A stretch of DNA of 64,000 nt from Hetaerina americana (taxonomy: Eukaryota > Arthropoda > Insecta > Odonata > Calopterygidae): assembly GCA_022747635.1 (NCBI GenBank), contig JAKTNV010000003.1, positions 52,735,156-52,799,155 of the forward strand. The letters run 5' to 3'. The notes below the pieces were generated by a model that did not search any database, was not told the origin of the DNA, and saw only the letters and a list, made by a program, of their open reading frames with translations. How positions within the stretch are numbered: the first letter of the stretch is position 1; each line of letters begins with the position of its first letter. Below, one piece after another: positions 1 through 13,533 of this stretch. The position numbers and the translations under genes were made by a program.

Positions 1-101
1 CTTGGGTGGAGTTGCAGGTGCCCAAAGTGCCTTGCCCGGAAATCGAAGGGGCCCTCCGGTCAACAGTCCAACGCTCTACCCCTTTTACTACGCTGACCCA
101 C

Positions 102-103
<2 letters not shown>
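1..103 (-). mobile_element. tRNA-derived SINE, head region (runs off window start)
   Basis: Read on the minus strand this is a tRNA-like sequence with an A-box-like stretch (GTAGTAAAAGGGGTAGAG) and a decayed B box near position 40-50, followed by a segment ending ...CACCTGCAACTCCACCCAAG. The same sequence recurs, better preserved, at 43,712-43,988, where the full SINE including body and tail is present. Here only the head is inside the window, and the body lies left of position 1. The 5' end of the SINE abuts the (TA)n tract at 104-155, as it does at the second copy. Some B-box bases are missing, so this is not a functional tRNA gene. Confidence 0.7.

Positions 104-155
<52 letters not shown>
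104..155. repeat. (TA)n microsatellite
   Basis: An uninterrupted TA dinucleotide tract directly abutting the SINE head on its left. Confidence 0.97.
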
Positions 156-162
<7 letters not shown>

Positions 163-1478
163 TTTGCGTAAACATTTTATTTTATTAATGAGAACAAGGA
201 AGATTTAATATTAAGGTCCTAATGCCAATATAGTCTTAGATCCTCTTGCTAGGGTATGTTATATTATTAGAGGCGTATACCAAGACTGAGGAATTGTAAT
301 GCAAAAGGTTTACATTTTTTCAAGGAATAAATATTTTTGAAAGGTCTTACATTGAATAGGTTATTTATTGCTTATGCTCTCATTAAAAATGTACACATTC
401 CTAAGAGGTTTTTATTATTTTTTATGGTGAGTTTTTCATTATTCCACTGGGCCTATATTCTCTCATGTCAATTGGATTTGTTTCCTTTTTTAATGCTGAT
501 ACCAATTATAGACTGTTGTTGCTTCACTTCATGATAAATTTTAATAGAATCTTTGGAAAATCCTTTAAACCTACTCATTTGTCTTCATCTAATTCCTGTC
601 CGAAGAGGGCATTTAGCTCTTTAAAAAAGAAAAGTTTCGTCCAATTCCTTTTTCCTGTTTGTCTTTCCAATTTTCTCCATGACTTCCTTTCTGGTTCGTC
701 TTAGCCCTCACTCAATTCCAATATATTTTCTTTCTTCTGCTGTCTCTTACTACATTCTCCATTCCTCTCCACCCTTCCATAAAGAATTTTCTTTGATTTC
801 AGTTTTCCACATCCAACTCAGCATATGTCCATTAGGGAACAAATTACAAGAAGGAAATCCTGATACATGGTGTATGGAAACAATAATTTCCATTGGATAC
901 GCTGATTGAATAACCCCATCAAATTGTATACCTTATTCAATAGATTAAATTTTGACGGCAGGATAAAATTAAATATATCACACATTCTACGAGTTCTCGC
1001 ATAGTTTTAACATAAATTTATTTGAAAATTTTCGAGTAATAGAAACTATGAATTGGGAGTTAGAAGTTAATCGCGATGGGTAACGTGTTTGCCGGCTTTC
1101 ACAAGTTTCGAAATTTAGAATCCTACCTGTTATGTGTTATGCAGCCCTTTTGCTCTTTCATTGATATTTTAGAGTTTACTATGACTTAATATGTCGTAAC
1201 TGACCTTCAGAAGTTAGCTACACTCTGTCTTGATACCAATTCTTTAAACACAGGTCGTGGAAGTCCTTTGTTTGGGCTTGGAAAAAGTGTGTAACTTTGG
1301 CTGACTGCCACCATTTGATAAGAGTAAGATAAGCGTAACTATGTTGGTGGATTTTTCAGTTATTCTTCTCCTATCACATGTAATTTCCATGATAAACTCA
1401 TTTATAATGAAAAGCATGATTTTAGATTGACATACACATACACTTGATTCAGCTTGACATACACTTTGATGTATTCGG
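156..1478. other. AT-rich stretch, nothing recognised
   Basis: AT-rich single-copy-looking DNA. The open frames are short (under 80 codons), rich in hydrophobic or low-complexity codons, and match no family I know. I see no RNA gene, tandem repeat or terminal inverted repeat. Confidence 0.6.
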
Positions 1479-1550
1479 TGTCGGCGGGGTAACGCCCTCG
1501 TCAGCCAGCTCAGAGGTCGCGAGTTTGATTGCCACCAAGGTGATTTTTTT
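1479..1550 (+). mobile_element. Decayed tRNA-like sequence (SINE head or tRNA pseudogene)
   Basis: GGTGTCGGCGGGGTAACGCC resembles a tRNA 5' half, and GTCGCGAGTTTGATTGCCACC resembles a T arm with a mutated B box (GAGTTTGATTGCC against GGTTCGANTCC). A run of T follows. No acceptor-stem pairing can be drawn, so I call it a relic. A SINE origin is inferred from the many tRNA-like heads elsewhere in the window. Confidence 0.5.
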
Positions 1551-3153
1551 CTTTATAAGGCTTGGTTGTTAGTATCTGTCTTTGCTGTATGTATTTAAAG
1601 GAGTTAGATTGAAGAAGAGACAATTAGATCTCAATATCACCCCAATTAAAATGGTTAAATCAATAAATACACTCTTCCTTCTGATGATACCGTTAGAGTT
1701 CCAAATGTTTATTGGGAAAATATACTTAACCCGTTTACATAAGAGATATAATTTGAAAAATCATTATTAATTATGAATGTCTTATGTGATTAGCGACAAG
1801 GGTCTAGTGGAATATTCAAGGTGAGGGAAAAGATATGTTTAGCGTTTGGAAAGTTTATATGTACATACAATTTTCCTGCCTATTTCTCATGAATAACACC
1901 AAACTCAAGAAGCAAAAGTAAAAATGGTCTTCTCATGAGTGAGAACAGAGTCAGTAGAAATTTAAAAAGTGAATTCAGAAGAGGTGAATTGAGTAGCGTC
2001 TGATTCCCTGATGGAAAAGTTTAATGCACAAAAATTGGAAATCAACGTATTTATCAACCAGCGTATTATAGCATTAAAATTTATGGATAATGATTCATCA
2101 GGAAAACAACTAGAGTTAAAAGAGACCAGCTATGAAAACATCAATGAAACCTTAATTCACCATAGCCTTTCTCGCTGTCTCCGTGTCTTATTTATTACCG
2201 CGTACTTCCAATCTACAATCGCCTTTAGTGTGCCAAAGCACGATATAACTACTGACCATCCAATAGATATATGATCATATAAAATGCCAAAAAACAGTAA
2301 GACGACTATTCTCACCGCTACTTTATGCTACTTTCCATAGAAAGAATTTATAATCTCTTTCCCTAACAATTAATTCAATGGTAAATTCTATTGATCTAGG
2401 TTGCGGTAGAACGGAAAAATCCCGAGTTGGGACTTTTCTTCTCAGTGGGCTACAAAACACAAGTCCATTAGCTGAGGAATACTCAAAAGCCTTCTCTATC
2501 CCCCTCTCTGTCACTCTAACTACCCTGCCAATCCGACCCTTGCCGCAAAAAAAGGAAGTGACAGTGAAGGACGGTTTAAGGATAAGTGGAACGGTTGGCG
2601 GGGAGGATATATGATACCTAACTCTGTCTACCCTCTCCCTTATTTCACATACCTTCGTCTACTCTTCCACACAGACCCTTTCTTAATAGCCTTGCTGCAT
2701 CTTTATCTCGTAATAGGCCTTAAAAAAGGGAAATAAAAAACGGGAGCGTTGAATGTTTGAGATCTGGTGGTGAAAATCCCTCATTCAAGGGTGTTCCTCC
2801 CTACGAGGCGACCATTTTCTTAAGCGTTTATTATTTAACACGAAGTATTATCGCTGAGGTAAATATCTTCAGCCTTTTCATTTCCAAACTAGGCTGAATG
2901 GATAAATTGAAGCGTGTATAATAGCAAGGGCGATGATAAGGAATTCTTGGTGGTTACCAAAGTTTATCCGAAACAAAGACGAGCACAAGATTTGGATTAA
3001 TCTTCCGTAACGATTAGCGTTCCGGAGATGCTGCATTTTGTTTAGCTCAAAGAACACAAAATGCTATTTTGTAATCCCTTCTTCAAACTTATCGACTAGT
3101 AAAAGGTATACAATTATTATGTAAATGAGCTTTAAATATTTGTATAGCAATGT
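1551..3153. other. AT-rich stretch, nothing recognised
   Basis: The longest open frame (2,011-2,274, 87 codons) has no recognisable domain and no splice-site or codon-bias support. A slightly GC-richer patch at about 2,400-2,640 also carries no identifiable product. Confidence 0.55.
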
Positions 3154-3167
3154 GATATATATATATA

Positions 3168-3213
<46 letters not shown>

Positions 3214-3240
3214 ACATATATATATATATGCTTTAATATA
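3154..3240. repeat. (TA)n microsatellite, interrupted
   Basis: TA dinucleotides with interruptions (ATAATACATATA, TACATGTATACA), showing it is older than the pure tracts further right. Confidence 0.95.
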
Positions 3241-3309
3241 TATATTTCACATTATATTTTTCCAGTCTCATATAAAAAGACAACACTTATCGCGTATTAT
3301 TAACGACAT

Positions 3310-3490
3310 AGTGAGATGCTGCGGTTCGTAGAATAAAGCGTTCTCAATCCGATGTCCCGGGTTCAAATTCCGGAGGAGGCAGGGTTTTGAGTAGTATCCA
3401 GGTACCCTCTGGGGCTATTGGAGACCACTTTATGTAAAGTACACCGTCAGATATGTGCGATGTAAAACTGCGGACCCCATGTTACGTTTT
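3310..3490 (+). mobile_element. tRNA-derived SINE, second type, decayed
   Basis: The segment begins with a tRNA-like head. CCCGGGTTCAAATTCCGG contains an intact B box (GGTTCAAATTCC), and the region 40 bases upstream (GCTGCGGTTCGTAGAATAAA) is in the right place for an A box. It is followed by a GC-moderate body (GTACCCTCTGGGGCTATTGG) and returns to AT-rich DNA near 3,490. The (TA)n tract lies 70 bp upstream. The body does not match the SINE at 43.7 kb, so this is a different family or an unrelated tRNA fusion. Confidence 0.55.
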
Positions 3491-4840
3491 AATAAGAATT
3501 TCCTAATGCTGACGCCGGGTTTTCCTCTATTTCTTCTTTATTCCCTAAACATCCGAACCTTAGAAAATTTCCCACCTATCCGTAGTGGCGTAAATGACCG
3601 GAACTGTTCGTCCTCTCACCTATAATTACAATGTACCCTAATTATCATCACGGTACCTCATATTAAAATGCAAATAATGGCACCTCAATATAATTTACAT
3701 ATTGTTTACTCATGTTCTATTCCATATTTTATTAAAGCAATAAATACTTAAAATAACAATGAATGGGTTCAATTAGAGTTGTTCTTCCGTTTTTTCATAT
3801 TATAATTTGTTAGTAAATATTCATTCAAAGCATAATTAAACTAGACAATTAACTCTCTCATTTTTATCCTAAGATACTTTTTCTTGTGGCTAGAGTTGTA
3901 ACGCTGATTATTCCATTCATTATCACAGTATCAGTTTATTAAAACGGAAAAAATTTCAAAGATTTTTGTTATTATCGTTAAAATTATGAATAGTGTGTTC
4001 GACTGCTATCCTCCTCTAAATGTTCTCTCCATGAATGTCAGTGCCGTTTTAAAGGCCATTAATTATAACGGGTTACGAGGTGTCTTCACTCCTTGAAGGT
4101 TGGCATATCCATTCGTATTCTGTGTTCTTTCCTTTTCAGAAAGGCCCCCCACTACCTGTTTTACTGCGACAAATAACATGCATATTCTTTTGGCGCCTGC
4201 AATGTAATTAATACAACACTTTGAACACGTTTGTATTGCAAGTAGTATAAATATATGGCGCTCCTAAAAAAGAGGCAATGGGGAAAAAGTTATGAGGAAT
4301 AAAGAGGCTAAAAACATATCTAATACGCCAACGTAATGCAGAGAAAGTGTTTCCAAAGAATGAAAAGAATGGAAGAATAAGCAATTAGAAGATTTTAAGG
4401 CCCAATATCTACAATAAAGCGCTATCCAAAATTTTGCTGCCTTCGTATCATAAAGCTTTGCCTTACATGTGAATTTGTCCGAAAATATCTATTGAGCAAG
4501 CATCATAGATTTTCCTTTATTCAATACGACCTTATTAAGAAGATACGTTTCACCTTTTATAACGATATTTCTGCTGCATCGAATATGTTGGAGCATGGAA
4601 TCTCCTCTCCAATAGACAGCAATATTTACTAGTATGAATTAGTACCCAACGGGGAGAACTCATTCATATTCGTAGGAGATAAAGAGAATTTAATTTAACT
4701 TTAGTGAGTATGAGTATTAATGATAAAGTAAAAATTAAAACCTAATTTGTATATTAATACATTAGCGTATCAATTGTGATTGAAGCGTACCTAAACCATC
4801 CGGTTGCCTGATACTACGGCCACATAATGCTCCGCATTAT
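3491..4840. other. AT-rich stretch, nothing recognised
   Basis: No open frame of note, no repeat and no RNA signature seen on either strand. Confidence 0.6.
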
Positions 4841-5520
4841 CGTCGAACGACTCTAGCTTGTTTCACGCATCAGTTTCCGTCTCGAATTTCATTCGTCCAA
4901 TCAATCTTTCGTCGAACCGTCACTCAGGAAAACCAAACCCTCTTCCGCCACTAAAATACGTTTCCGCCCTTCCCATCGCCGGCCTCCTCCGTCCTTCCCC
5001 CTTTCTTTTAACCACTATATCCCATCTCCAAGGTCTCCCCCACCCGTCACCCACCTCGTCCCTACCTGACGCTTCCTTTTTCAAGCCTCCCCTTCTATGG
5101 TGTCTCTCCTGAGCAGCAGCCGGCTTTGGACATGGGAGAGCCGGTGATCCATCAATTCGCCGGCCGTACCTCGCCCGTCACTCCCCATCAACCACCGCCT
5201 CCCACGTCCTTCCTTTCCCCATAACATCCCCCTCCTTCATTGGTCAAAAACCCCTTCCGTATGGACACGAAACCTCAATCCCCATTGCCCCGTCCACGGA
5301 CATTCCCCTCCGTTTGCCCAGCCTCCACTCACTCCGTCTCGGCCAAGCAAAACTTTTCGTCACGCTTTGATCAGTGGGATAAACTCCCAAGAACCCAATT
5401 CCACCTCGTCCGTTCCCTAGGCTCCCTACACTTACCCCCAACATCCTGAGCGACACAAACAACCCCTCCTATGAACTCCTCTCACTTCCGATACACCCTT
5501 TAGTTACCCTGCCCCTACAA
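4841..5520. other. Pyrimidine-rich (+ strand) GC island
   Basis: The plus strand is dominated by C and T (CCTCCCCTTC-type runs) and is clearly richer in GC and CpG than the surroundings. The open frames inside (4,858-5,112; 5,240-5,449; 5,244-5,462 minus) are low-complexity Pro/Ser/Leu translations that exist because pyrimidine tracts contain few stop codons. It is one of at least nine such islands here. A promoter-proximal or 5'-UTR role is possible but unsupported. Confidence 0.6.
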
Positions 5521-8500
5521 TTTTTGTTCTCCCGCACATTAAACGAGGGATAGAGGGACAAGCAGTAATGAGATAATTGACATCCCGCCGTCAAGTTTTT
5601 GCGTCACTGCCTCGAGCTTACAAAGAGGGAAGTGTAAGTAGAAAAAATGATCGTTCGCCAATTTTGCTCGGGGGTTTCCCGACCGGGTTTCTGGAGTCAG
5701 TTTGACAAGAGCCCCCAATATTCCGAGTTCTGACGAGGGCTAGTCAGGTGATTTCATACGGTCTTGTTCAGGGACTAAGCCTCTGCGGGTTTTCTCCCTG
5801 AGTTTCAAGCTTTTGCATATGATCAGGGGATAACTATTTTCTACCATTTCATCTCATTTGTAAGGATGTATTGACCGTGCATATTTTCATATTCTTGTGC
5901 CCTGCCTATTAAGTAGACCACCCTTCTTTTTTGCATAGAAAAGACAAAGGGGTCAATTTCTTTTCATTTCATCGTTACACTTAAATATTTCCGTTGTCAC
6001 GTTAATAAAACATTTCCAGGTTTGTATTTTTTTTAAATATCAATCTTTCTTTCTTAGACAAGTGTATCCAAACCATTTGTTTTATCTGTATATAAGATAT
6101 TCCTTTAGTAGATGCTAGGATATAATTTGAATCGTGTCGACTTCATACGGTTAGTCAGGCTTCATGCGAGCTTTTACGGCAAAGGTTGTGAGGTGAGTGG
6201 GTGTGTAAGAGACCGTGACCACTAGCCAACTATCGAGACCGTCAGGCACACGAAATAGAACGGCCGCACACATTGCGGATGCTCGAGAGCGCTTTTGAGC
6301 CCCGTGGGGCTGGACAGGCGGGGCTTCGTCCCGCGATTTGCGATAGAGGAATGCTTCACATGCATTCCTTCCGTTCGGCTTTGTGTAATATCAGGCTCAA
6401 GGTAGGTTATGAGCTTCAGTGAGCAGCCGATGATCTAAACTAGAGCGATGATTACGCATTCCATTGTAGATCTCAAGAGAAATCAGTCATATTCAACGCA
6501 ATAATATAGGGCAAAATTCAGTGGTCACAACCTTTTTATAGACCAATATTTTACCCTGGATTTTTAGTCTATTATTAATCAATATCAATAATATTCTTTG
6601 AACAAAAATATCAGTCTATTTTTACAGATACAAATAAAAGGAAAACTATAGCTCAAACAAATAATAAACATACTCGTCTTTATGAGTCAGCTTTAAACTT
6701 TCGCCATTCCTCAACCCTAGACGCAAATTTAGAGATGAATATTAGTACCTTATAGTCAATTATATGCAAGTTCTGTTTAAATATATATGAGGCTAATCGC
6801 ATAAATACCTGATTTTATTAGGTACCCTTGATACACGTTGTCATAAGAGTATACCACTCAATCAAAGTTCTCAGTATCCTTCCATGTGATATTGAGCATG
6901 TGAGGTGATCTGGTTGGTTAAGAATATCACGAAATCGGGTTTTTAGCTAATATAAAATTTTATTCAACTTTTTCACAAATTTTTTTGTTGATTTTTATAT
7001 CATAAATAGCTAACACTAGATTTATTCATTGTTAGAATTATTATTTCCTTAATGCTGAAATAATAAAAGAATCATGCAAAAATTGAACTTTTGGAAACAA
7101 TTACCTCTTGAACGTGGTATTTGTAAGATATGATAATAATTAACTAAAATTATACAAAGCTAAAGCTTTAAAAATGCAAGATATTTAGTTTTTTAACTCA
7201 TTTTGTAATTGATAATATTGCTAAAAATCGACAAAATAATATGCCTAACCGCAATGAATATTTATGCGTTCCTTATCATAAAGTCGAATGGAGTTAACTT
7301 GATATTCTTGATAAAGCTGCGCAATTTTATTTTTTCAATTAAAATCATGACTTTTATAACAAGACAGGGCATTAGATTATTTTAGTTTATGAGAAATTTA
7401 CTTTATTATTTACTGCTGAATTTACGTATGTCTCCAGATTGTGTACGATTGTGATTGTGACATATATTTAGATTCTTTCAAACGTGTGGCTTCTCCATAA
7501 CGATGACAGTTAATATTATTCCTCATTAACCATCCAAATGGAGATACATAATTTAAATATTGCCGTGAGCATTTCCATATAGCACAGCAGAGGCTCCAGA
7601 AAATGTCATTAAGAATGCCAATCCAGGTCATTATTTTTATAATGGAGACTAATCAGTAATTCAAAGTCATATACGCTACCCGATGGATACTTTGAAATGA
7701 ATATTAACCGTGACTTAGCCATTAAAGTCTCGTACTTTTAAGAAGAAAAATATGCACAATCATTCAGCGGACGTTAGCAAATCATGTGATGCGATTCGTA
7801 AAACAATCAAATTATGCGAAACGAGCCTATTCGCTCAGGTGAGGATTCAATTCTAGTTTACATTCGTAATTGGGAAAGTGCCTCCTCTATAACCCTTATT
7901 GCTCCGTGTTTCGCATTACGTTACAACATTTTTACTTAGTCACTGGAAACACAGTCAGTTTAAAACGAGGAAAGCCTTTCTACTCCAAAAACAATTCACT
8001 CAATTATCCCGTGAAAACATTTTCTATGGGCAAAAGAATTCAATAGGCTAAAGTAAGCATAAAATACCGCAATTTTCAGCCACATTTTTTATCAAACATA
8101 CCCTACGTATTTTGTGAAAACTTTTTAAACCTTCTTTTAAACTCTAAAAATTCTTTTATTATTCTATTTCTTTGAACTACATTTCTTGAGATTCACTTTG
8201 TTTTGTTCTTTAAGTGTATATTTGTATCGACATATTTGTTCAAAAATTAATTAAATGAGAATCACTGTTTCGTAGCACTTTACTGTAACTAAATATGTAA
8301 AAGCATGCATGAAGAATTGCTTGATTGCTATAAATTGTCAGTTAAAAAAAGGGGATTAAAGTGACTTGTTTTTATGAAAAATTCATCCTCAAACTCGGTA
8401 GCTTTAAATAATTTTTTTTCACAAATATTAAATATTGAATCTCAGAGACTATTCCTCACGACCGGAATGATAGATGTACGTAAAAGGTTATGTTTTCCTT

Positions 8501-9200
8501 TCAATCGAAAGATTATTCATTTTATTTCGAGCATGGTTGTTCGTAATATAAGGGTGTAATGTAAAAAGGTTCTTACAAATGTTTTAAAAAAATGCTTCTT
8601 TCTTTCAAATCTTATTTTGAAGTAATTGAAGATAATTATGACTACACTCTCGTATATAAAAATATACTTTTCTAAGATATTAAAGGAATATTAGCACGAT
8701 AAAATGGTTTGGGTCACAATTAGTAAATATGAAATCTATACTCTATGTTTTATCGTTGGAAATAAAGGGAATCCGTTTCCATCACAATTTTGAAGCTGAG
8801 TACATATGCAATTTTTCCATGCTTCCTCATATCGGGTATTTTTGATGGCTCAGGCAACTTCGAATCATATGATTTCCGTAACCTGCTAAGTAATAGTATA
8901 CCCCAGTTTATGCTTACTAAATAAAACACTTGAGTGAAGTTATTGCCAACATCACGAAATTTGTAAAATTATCTCCCTCCACATATGGTACAGTAGAAAG
9001 GATCGAAATGAGTAGCATAAGTTAAAATAACTTCTTCTACCCTTTCATTTAAACCATTGATCGATTGATTTATTATTTACTTAGTTCCCTTTCCATGTGG
9101 TCAAAGAAAACTGAGCGGTCATTTTACCTCGCGAACAGTTAGTAAGACTTAAAGTACTTAACAGGAAAACTCAAGCCAATGGAACATATGATTAACGTTT
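5521..9200. other. AT-rich stretch with one GC patch at 6,150-6,420
   Basis: Mostly AT-rich and featureless. The patch at 6,150-6,420 is GC-richer and contains a short hairpin (GGAATGC...GCATTCC near 6,350-6,370) and a repeated GGGGCT/GGGGCTT motif near 6,304-6,330. No gene or element is recognised. Confidence 0.5.
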
Positions 9201-9599
9201 ACTCAAGGTCTGTCCGGAAAGTTTCTAGCCATGTAATATTTTAAGAAAAATTCCAAAATGGTAATGAGCCGCACCGGCACACTCCCCCTATTTATGCGTT
9301 TTTTTTTGTTTCATGTCCATAGCCATAGATTGATTACTCATCTCCAGTTATGACCTTTTTTAAAAAACGCAACTTCAGCACGATAGCTTGACGTTGACGA
9401 GATAAAAGAGAGTGCGCAGAGGCAGCTGATGACCATTTCAAAAACGAATTTGCCGGTTGTTTGAAAAGTGGAAGAGACGCTGAGATAAGTCTGCGAGGTC
9501 CCTGGGTGAATATTACGAAGGGAACTAAGGCCCATTATTCTGTGGAGGCAATTTTTTCAAAACATCTCAAGGTTGAATCCTTTCCGGACCGACCTCCTA
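9201..9599 (+). mobile_element. mariner element, internally deleted and decayed
   Basis: The ends are inverted repeats. The left end reads AGGTCTGTCCGGAAAG (9,206-9,221), and the right end reads, on the minus strand, AGGTCGGTCCGGAAAG (9,580-9,595), with TA just outside. Between them, 9,460-9,528 in one plus frame encodes FEKWKRR-stop-DKSARSLGEYYEGN-stop, the characteristic C-terminal end of a mariner transposase with one Trp codon turned into a stop. The HTH domain and the catalytic DDD core are missing, so roughly 0.4 kb remains of an expected 1.3 kb. The element is non-autonomous and dead as a gene. Its terminal repeats differ from those of the three other mariners in the window, so it belongs to a separate family. 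Confidence 0.8.
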
Positions 9600-11815
9600 C
9601 ATGAGATATTACGAGAATACTGGAATTATTTTTGTTAGCTTGGAAGGAATTGGTCACAATCTGTGAATATGCGACATATCCATTGCGCAGGACTTATCAC
9701 GATGTAAAATCATTCAACGCCGATTAAATCATTGTTTTGGTTAGTTTATTTTCTTTCAAACTAGGTTGCTGACATAATTTTATCTTTTTAATTTTCAATC
9801 AATATTTAATCAATTTTTTATCTTTGCTTTTGGCATTATTATGACCCTTTCGAAACCTTAATTTAAACTGATTCCAGGAGATGCTCAATTAATGTGTATT
9901 CCCATTTACTATTATTCTTTAAATTTTATAATCAATATTTGGTTAATAAGCATAAAAGACAGTACTAGACTCGTGCTCGTATATCAAGAACTAATGGTTT
10001 TTATTTTCTGAAAAATATATCTTTAAAGTACTCTTGTTATACGCCTAGTCTGTGTAGTATTTTTAAGATACTTTTTCCAGATTTGAGCGATTTATTGAGC
10101 AATGATTTGTTTCTACAGGGTTCCCCCCTTAGAAATCCTTATCGTAGATAAAAGAAACTCGTTTCTAAAAGGTATTTCTATTATCTTCCAGACGTATCCT
10201 ACGGCACTGTCACCAATTATTTTCCTCGCAATATCGCACTACAAGGCTAAGGGACGGGAGGTATATATTGGCCCAGCAAGCATAAATCACCACACTAAAT
10301 AACCGATGTCTAAGGTCGATTTTGATGCCGCTAAAGGATTCTCTTTGGCCCATTTGGCCCGGCGTTCCCCTCCGTTGTCGCTAAAAGGATCCCCGCCGTT
10401 CGTGAAGGGAGAAGTACCGCCGTCGAAAGAACGCGCATCATTCTTTCTCTTTCTTTCCCTTTTCGCCCCCTATCCCTTGAATGCATCCTTATCCTGCAGA
10501 ATGTTAGCGAAATAGGGGTTTAAAATTTTTTCGGAGTATACCAAAGCAAGTAAAAAGGATAAAATAACGATGCTTTCTTCATTCTCATCCCGATTTTAGT
10601 AAGTAGTGTTGTTCAAAGGGGATTTGGCCTTCTCTAGGGCTAACGTCATTTCGAAAAATACACCCAAACAACGAGGTCTCCAATCCTCTCGGTGAATAAT
10701 TTACGTTTTTATAACGACTTAAACATGCTGCGCACATACTGTAAAGACTTTTTCATCATCGTTAGCCTTAAAATACCTACATAAAATTCACGTTTTCCTC
10801 CTTATTTTCCCAAGGTTAATAGTGATCTAAAATTTTCTTTTCTCTTTTAAAATTTGGAAAGTCTTAATAATAAAGAGCATAAAATATAAAACGAACAACT
10901 TCCTCGCAAGGTTGAATGTTTTCAACGTAAATTATTTATATTTATTGCTTAAATTCCAGCTCATATCGATTAGTCCAACCGAAAATAAGAGATTTATACC
11001 ACACAACAAAATTTGAGACATTTTTTTCTATGATAAAGTTTTCAATCGAGTCAGTGAATTGGAAATAGGTATAAATTCCATTAAATCTATCCAATGGCAG
11101 TTATGTTTTGTCCCTGACGCAAATTATTTTATTCCGTCCGCGTATGAAACGCAAATTCAGTCATTCCTTTACAGGATAATGTTGGCGACCTCATCGGTAG
11201 AGAAAGCCACCTATCCTTTCTCCCATCCTACCCTCAACACCCTTCATCATATCCTTCGTAAGGTGGTGTATGTATGCACTGACGTTCCAAAATTGAGGTA
11301 GGCATATGACAAAGGTGAGGAAATCATGGTCTCTGACGTAGATTCATTGGTATATGGGCCACTTGAAAAATCCCCTTTTGCTGTTTAATCTTCATTTGGA
11401 TCATCAATGAAAATTCCCTTAGAGAAAAATAGGTGGTACTTAGTAAAATGTAGGCAAAAATATACGCAAGTCTTCAGCCAAACCTTTTGTGGTGGAGACA
11501 AAATTAAAAACCTGACAATTAAGCATATTATTACTTATATTATACATTTCAGATAGTAATTTTATGAATGGGTAGGTGAAAGGTAGGGATACCTTTCACG
11601 TTGAAATAATTTTTTTAAACCTATTATGGGACATGAAATTGCTTTCTTCGTATGATAATTACAAGTCATAAAGTGAAATAAACCCAATGAAAGACCTTGA
11701 GCCAGCCGTATATATTGGAACTTCAATGCGCACTCTTTTCTGTCGGCCTTAGTCCAAGACGTACTGCAGTCATATAAAACAACAAAAACAAAACATTTTT
11801 CCTTCCTCCGTTCCA
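9600..11815. other. AT-rich stretch, nothing firm
   Basis: 10,306-10,515 has a locally GC-richer open frame with a short internal repeat (TTGGCCCATTTGGCCCG) but no recognisable protein. The rest is AT-rich with no element boundaries that I can see. Confidence 0.5.
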
Positions 11816-12160
11816 AAAATTATGCCCTTCCGAATGACATAGGTACCCTCCCAAGCCCACATTGCCACCATTCCACTCGAACCTCCCTTTCCAGTCCTCG
11901 AGAGGGTTGGCGGGCACACCATGGCATCGTAGCCCAGCCCCCCATCCTTCCCCCCTCCCGGTATTCTCTATCGAACCCTCTCTTCCTTTCGCTCCACCCC
12001 ACGTCGATCCGACGTCTCCCTCTCCATTTTGTTTTACCCTCCCCATCTCTTTCCACGTCTCTGCAGCGTTCCCATTCCCAATACCGTTCACCAGTTTCCC
12101 CACCTCGCGGTGCACGAATCCGTCGCACACGAAATTTGCATATCATTCCAATACGCGAAC
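11816..12160. other. Pyrimidine-rich (+ strand) GC island
   Basis: A C/T-rich plus strand with long overlapping open frames on both strands (11,862-12,389 plus; 11,723-12,130 and 11,820-12,146 minus). Openness on both strands at once is what a stop-poor biased sequence produces, so I do not call a gene. The translations are low-complexity Pro/Ser/Phe on one strand and Gly/Glu/Arg on the other. Confidence 0.6.
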
Positions 12161-13530
12161 CGCACTAGTACACCCGTTGAAAGAGACTCTTTCTGACGCC
12201 AGCTCACTGCTAGTTGATACAAATTCATTTACGCTACTAATTTGTCCAATTATTTGCATAATTTTAAATCTTTTGGCCGTTCCCCGAAAATACGCAGATT
12301 TGGTGGATCTTTTATTCCGCCTCCTCCTCCTCCCCTTATCATCTTGTCGCTACTCGAAACACCAACATTTTCGGGATTATCCCCTTTAAGGATAACGGTT
12401 TCACGTGTGGAATTATTTCCCATCGAAACGAAATTCCTTTGATGGGGTGCTCTGTGCTACATAATATGGGTCTCAACCGACTCCAAGGTCCTAAGTTGGT
12501 GTCTTCGTGTCCTTGATATTCAGTGTTACAAGGCATTGATTTTCCGTGAAGAAGAAGGAAATACTGCCTGAATTTTTCTAACGCTTTCAAAGGTAGCAAA
12601 GGAGTGGGCACAAATGCCGCTAGCTTTCATGCTTTCAATGCGTCTTTATTTTACAAGTAGAAATGAATACCTTATGCAATAGATAAGTTAATTCATACCC
12701 GTGTAAATACTACTAGCCTTTTGAAGCGTTTAATTTCAGCATTATCAAGGAAGAGGCGATACTTATATCTATCTCCTTTTTCGTATGGTTGAATATGTGA
12801 AGGACCTTGGGTAGCAGATCCACATTTGAGTGCACCCACATAACGAGCGATGGAGAATTTCTGTAGGTCGAGTAGAGGCGAAACAGGCACTGAAGAATTT
12901 TATATCATTTAAGTAATGCGACCGGACCGGGCTTAGCAAGAGGAAACCATTAAATTAGCCATTGCACTAACTTGATCGTATTATCCTCCATAATAATTAA
13001 ATAACTATATTGAGTTTTAGGGGCGGTGTCAATATTTAATGCTTGAAGTAATTCACTGATTAGAAACGCCGTCAATAGATGCCCGAAATGTATGTTACTT
13101 TGGAACACAATATTCATACCCAAAAGGACAATTGAACCTGTGACTTATGGAATAGTCGAGTTCCAAGTAAATAATTTACTTAAAAATAAAAATGGAGCTA
13201 AAAACTTTGGTACTTTTTTCCAGTGACCGTCATTAGGAATCTTATTCTGACTAAAAACATGAATTATTTCACGTGGCTTCGAAACTCAGCTTACCTAAAA
13301 TTAATAGGGAAGTTTTAAGGGAGGATATCGGCCGAAACTTGAAACATACGGATAACAAATAGCTTAATGTATCAGTGTAATTTGTAGAAGGAAATATGAC
13401 ATTGTTACCCTCCTTTAAGAAAACTTTTTTCACTCTTGGATGTACTATATCATCTTAAGGTGCAGAATTTCCTGTTCAACGAGGCAGAAAACAACGGAAA
13501 AACACTTTTAAAAACACATCCACATTATGT
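12161..13530. other. AT-rich stretch, nothing recognised
   Basis: No element ends, RNA gene or domain seen. The minus-strand frame at 12,339-12,611 (90 codons) has no family match. Confidence 0.5.
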
Positions 13531-13533
13531 AAG

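Noticed and set aside
2011..2274. 87-codon plus frame with protein-like composition
   Set aside because: No recognised domain, no splice or promoter support, and frames of this length occur by chance in 64 kb.
11862..12389. 175-codon plus frame starting MPPFHSNLPF
   Set aside because: Pyrimidine-rich low-complexity translation overlapped by two minus frames; no homology recognised.
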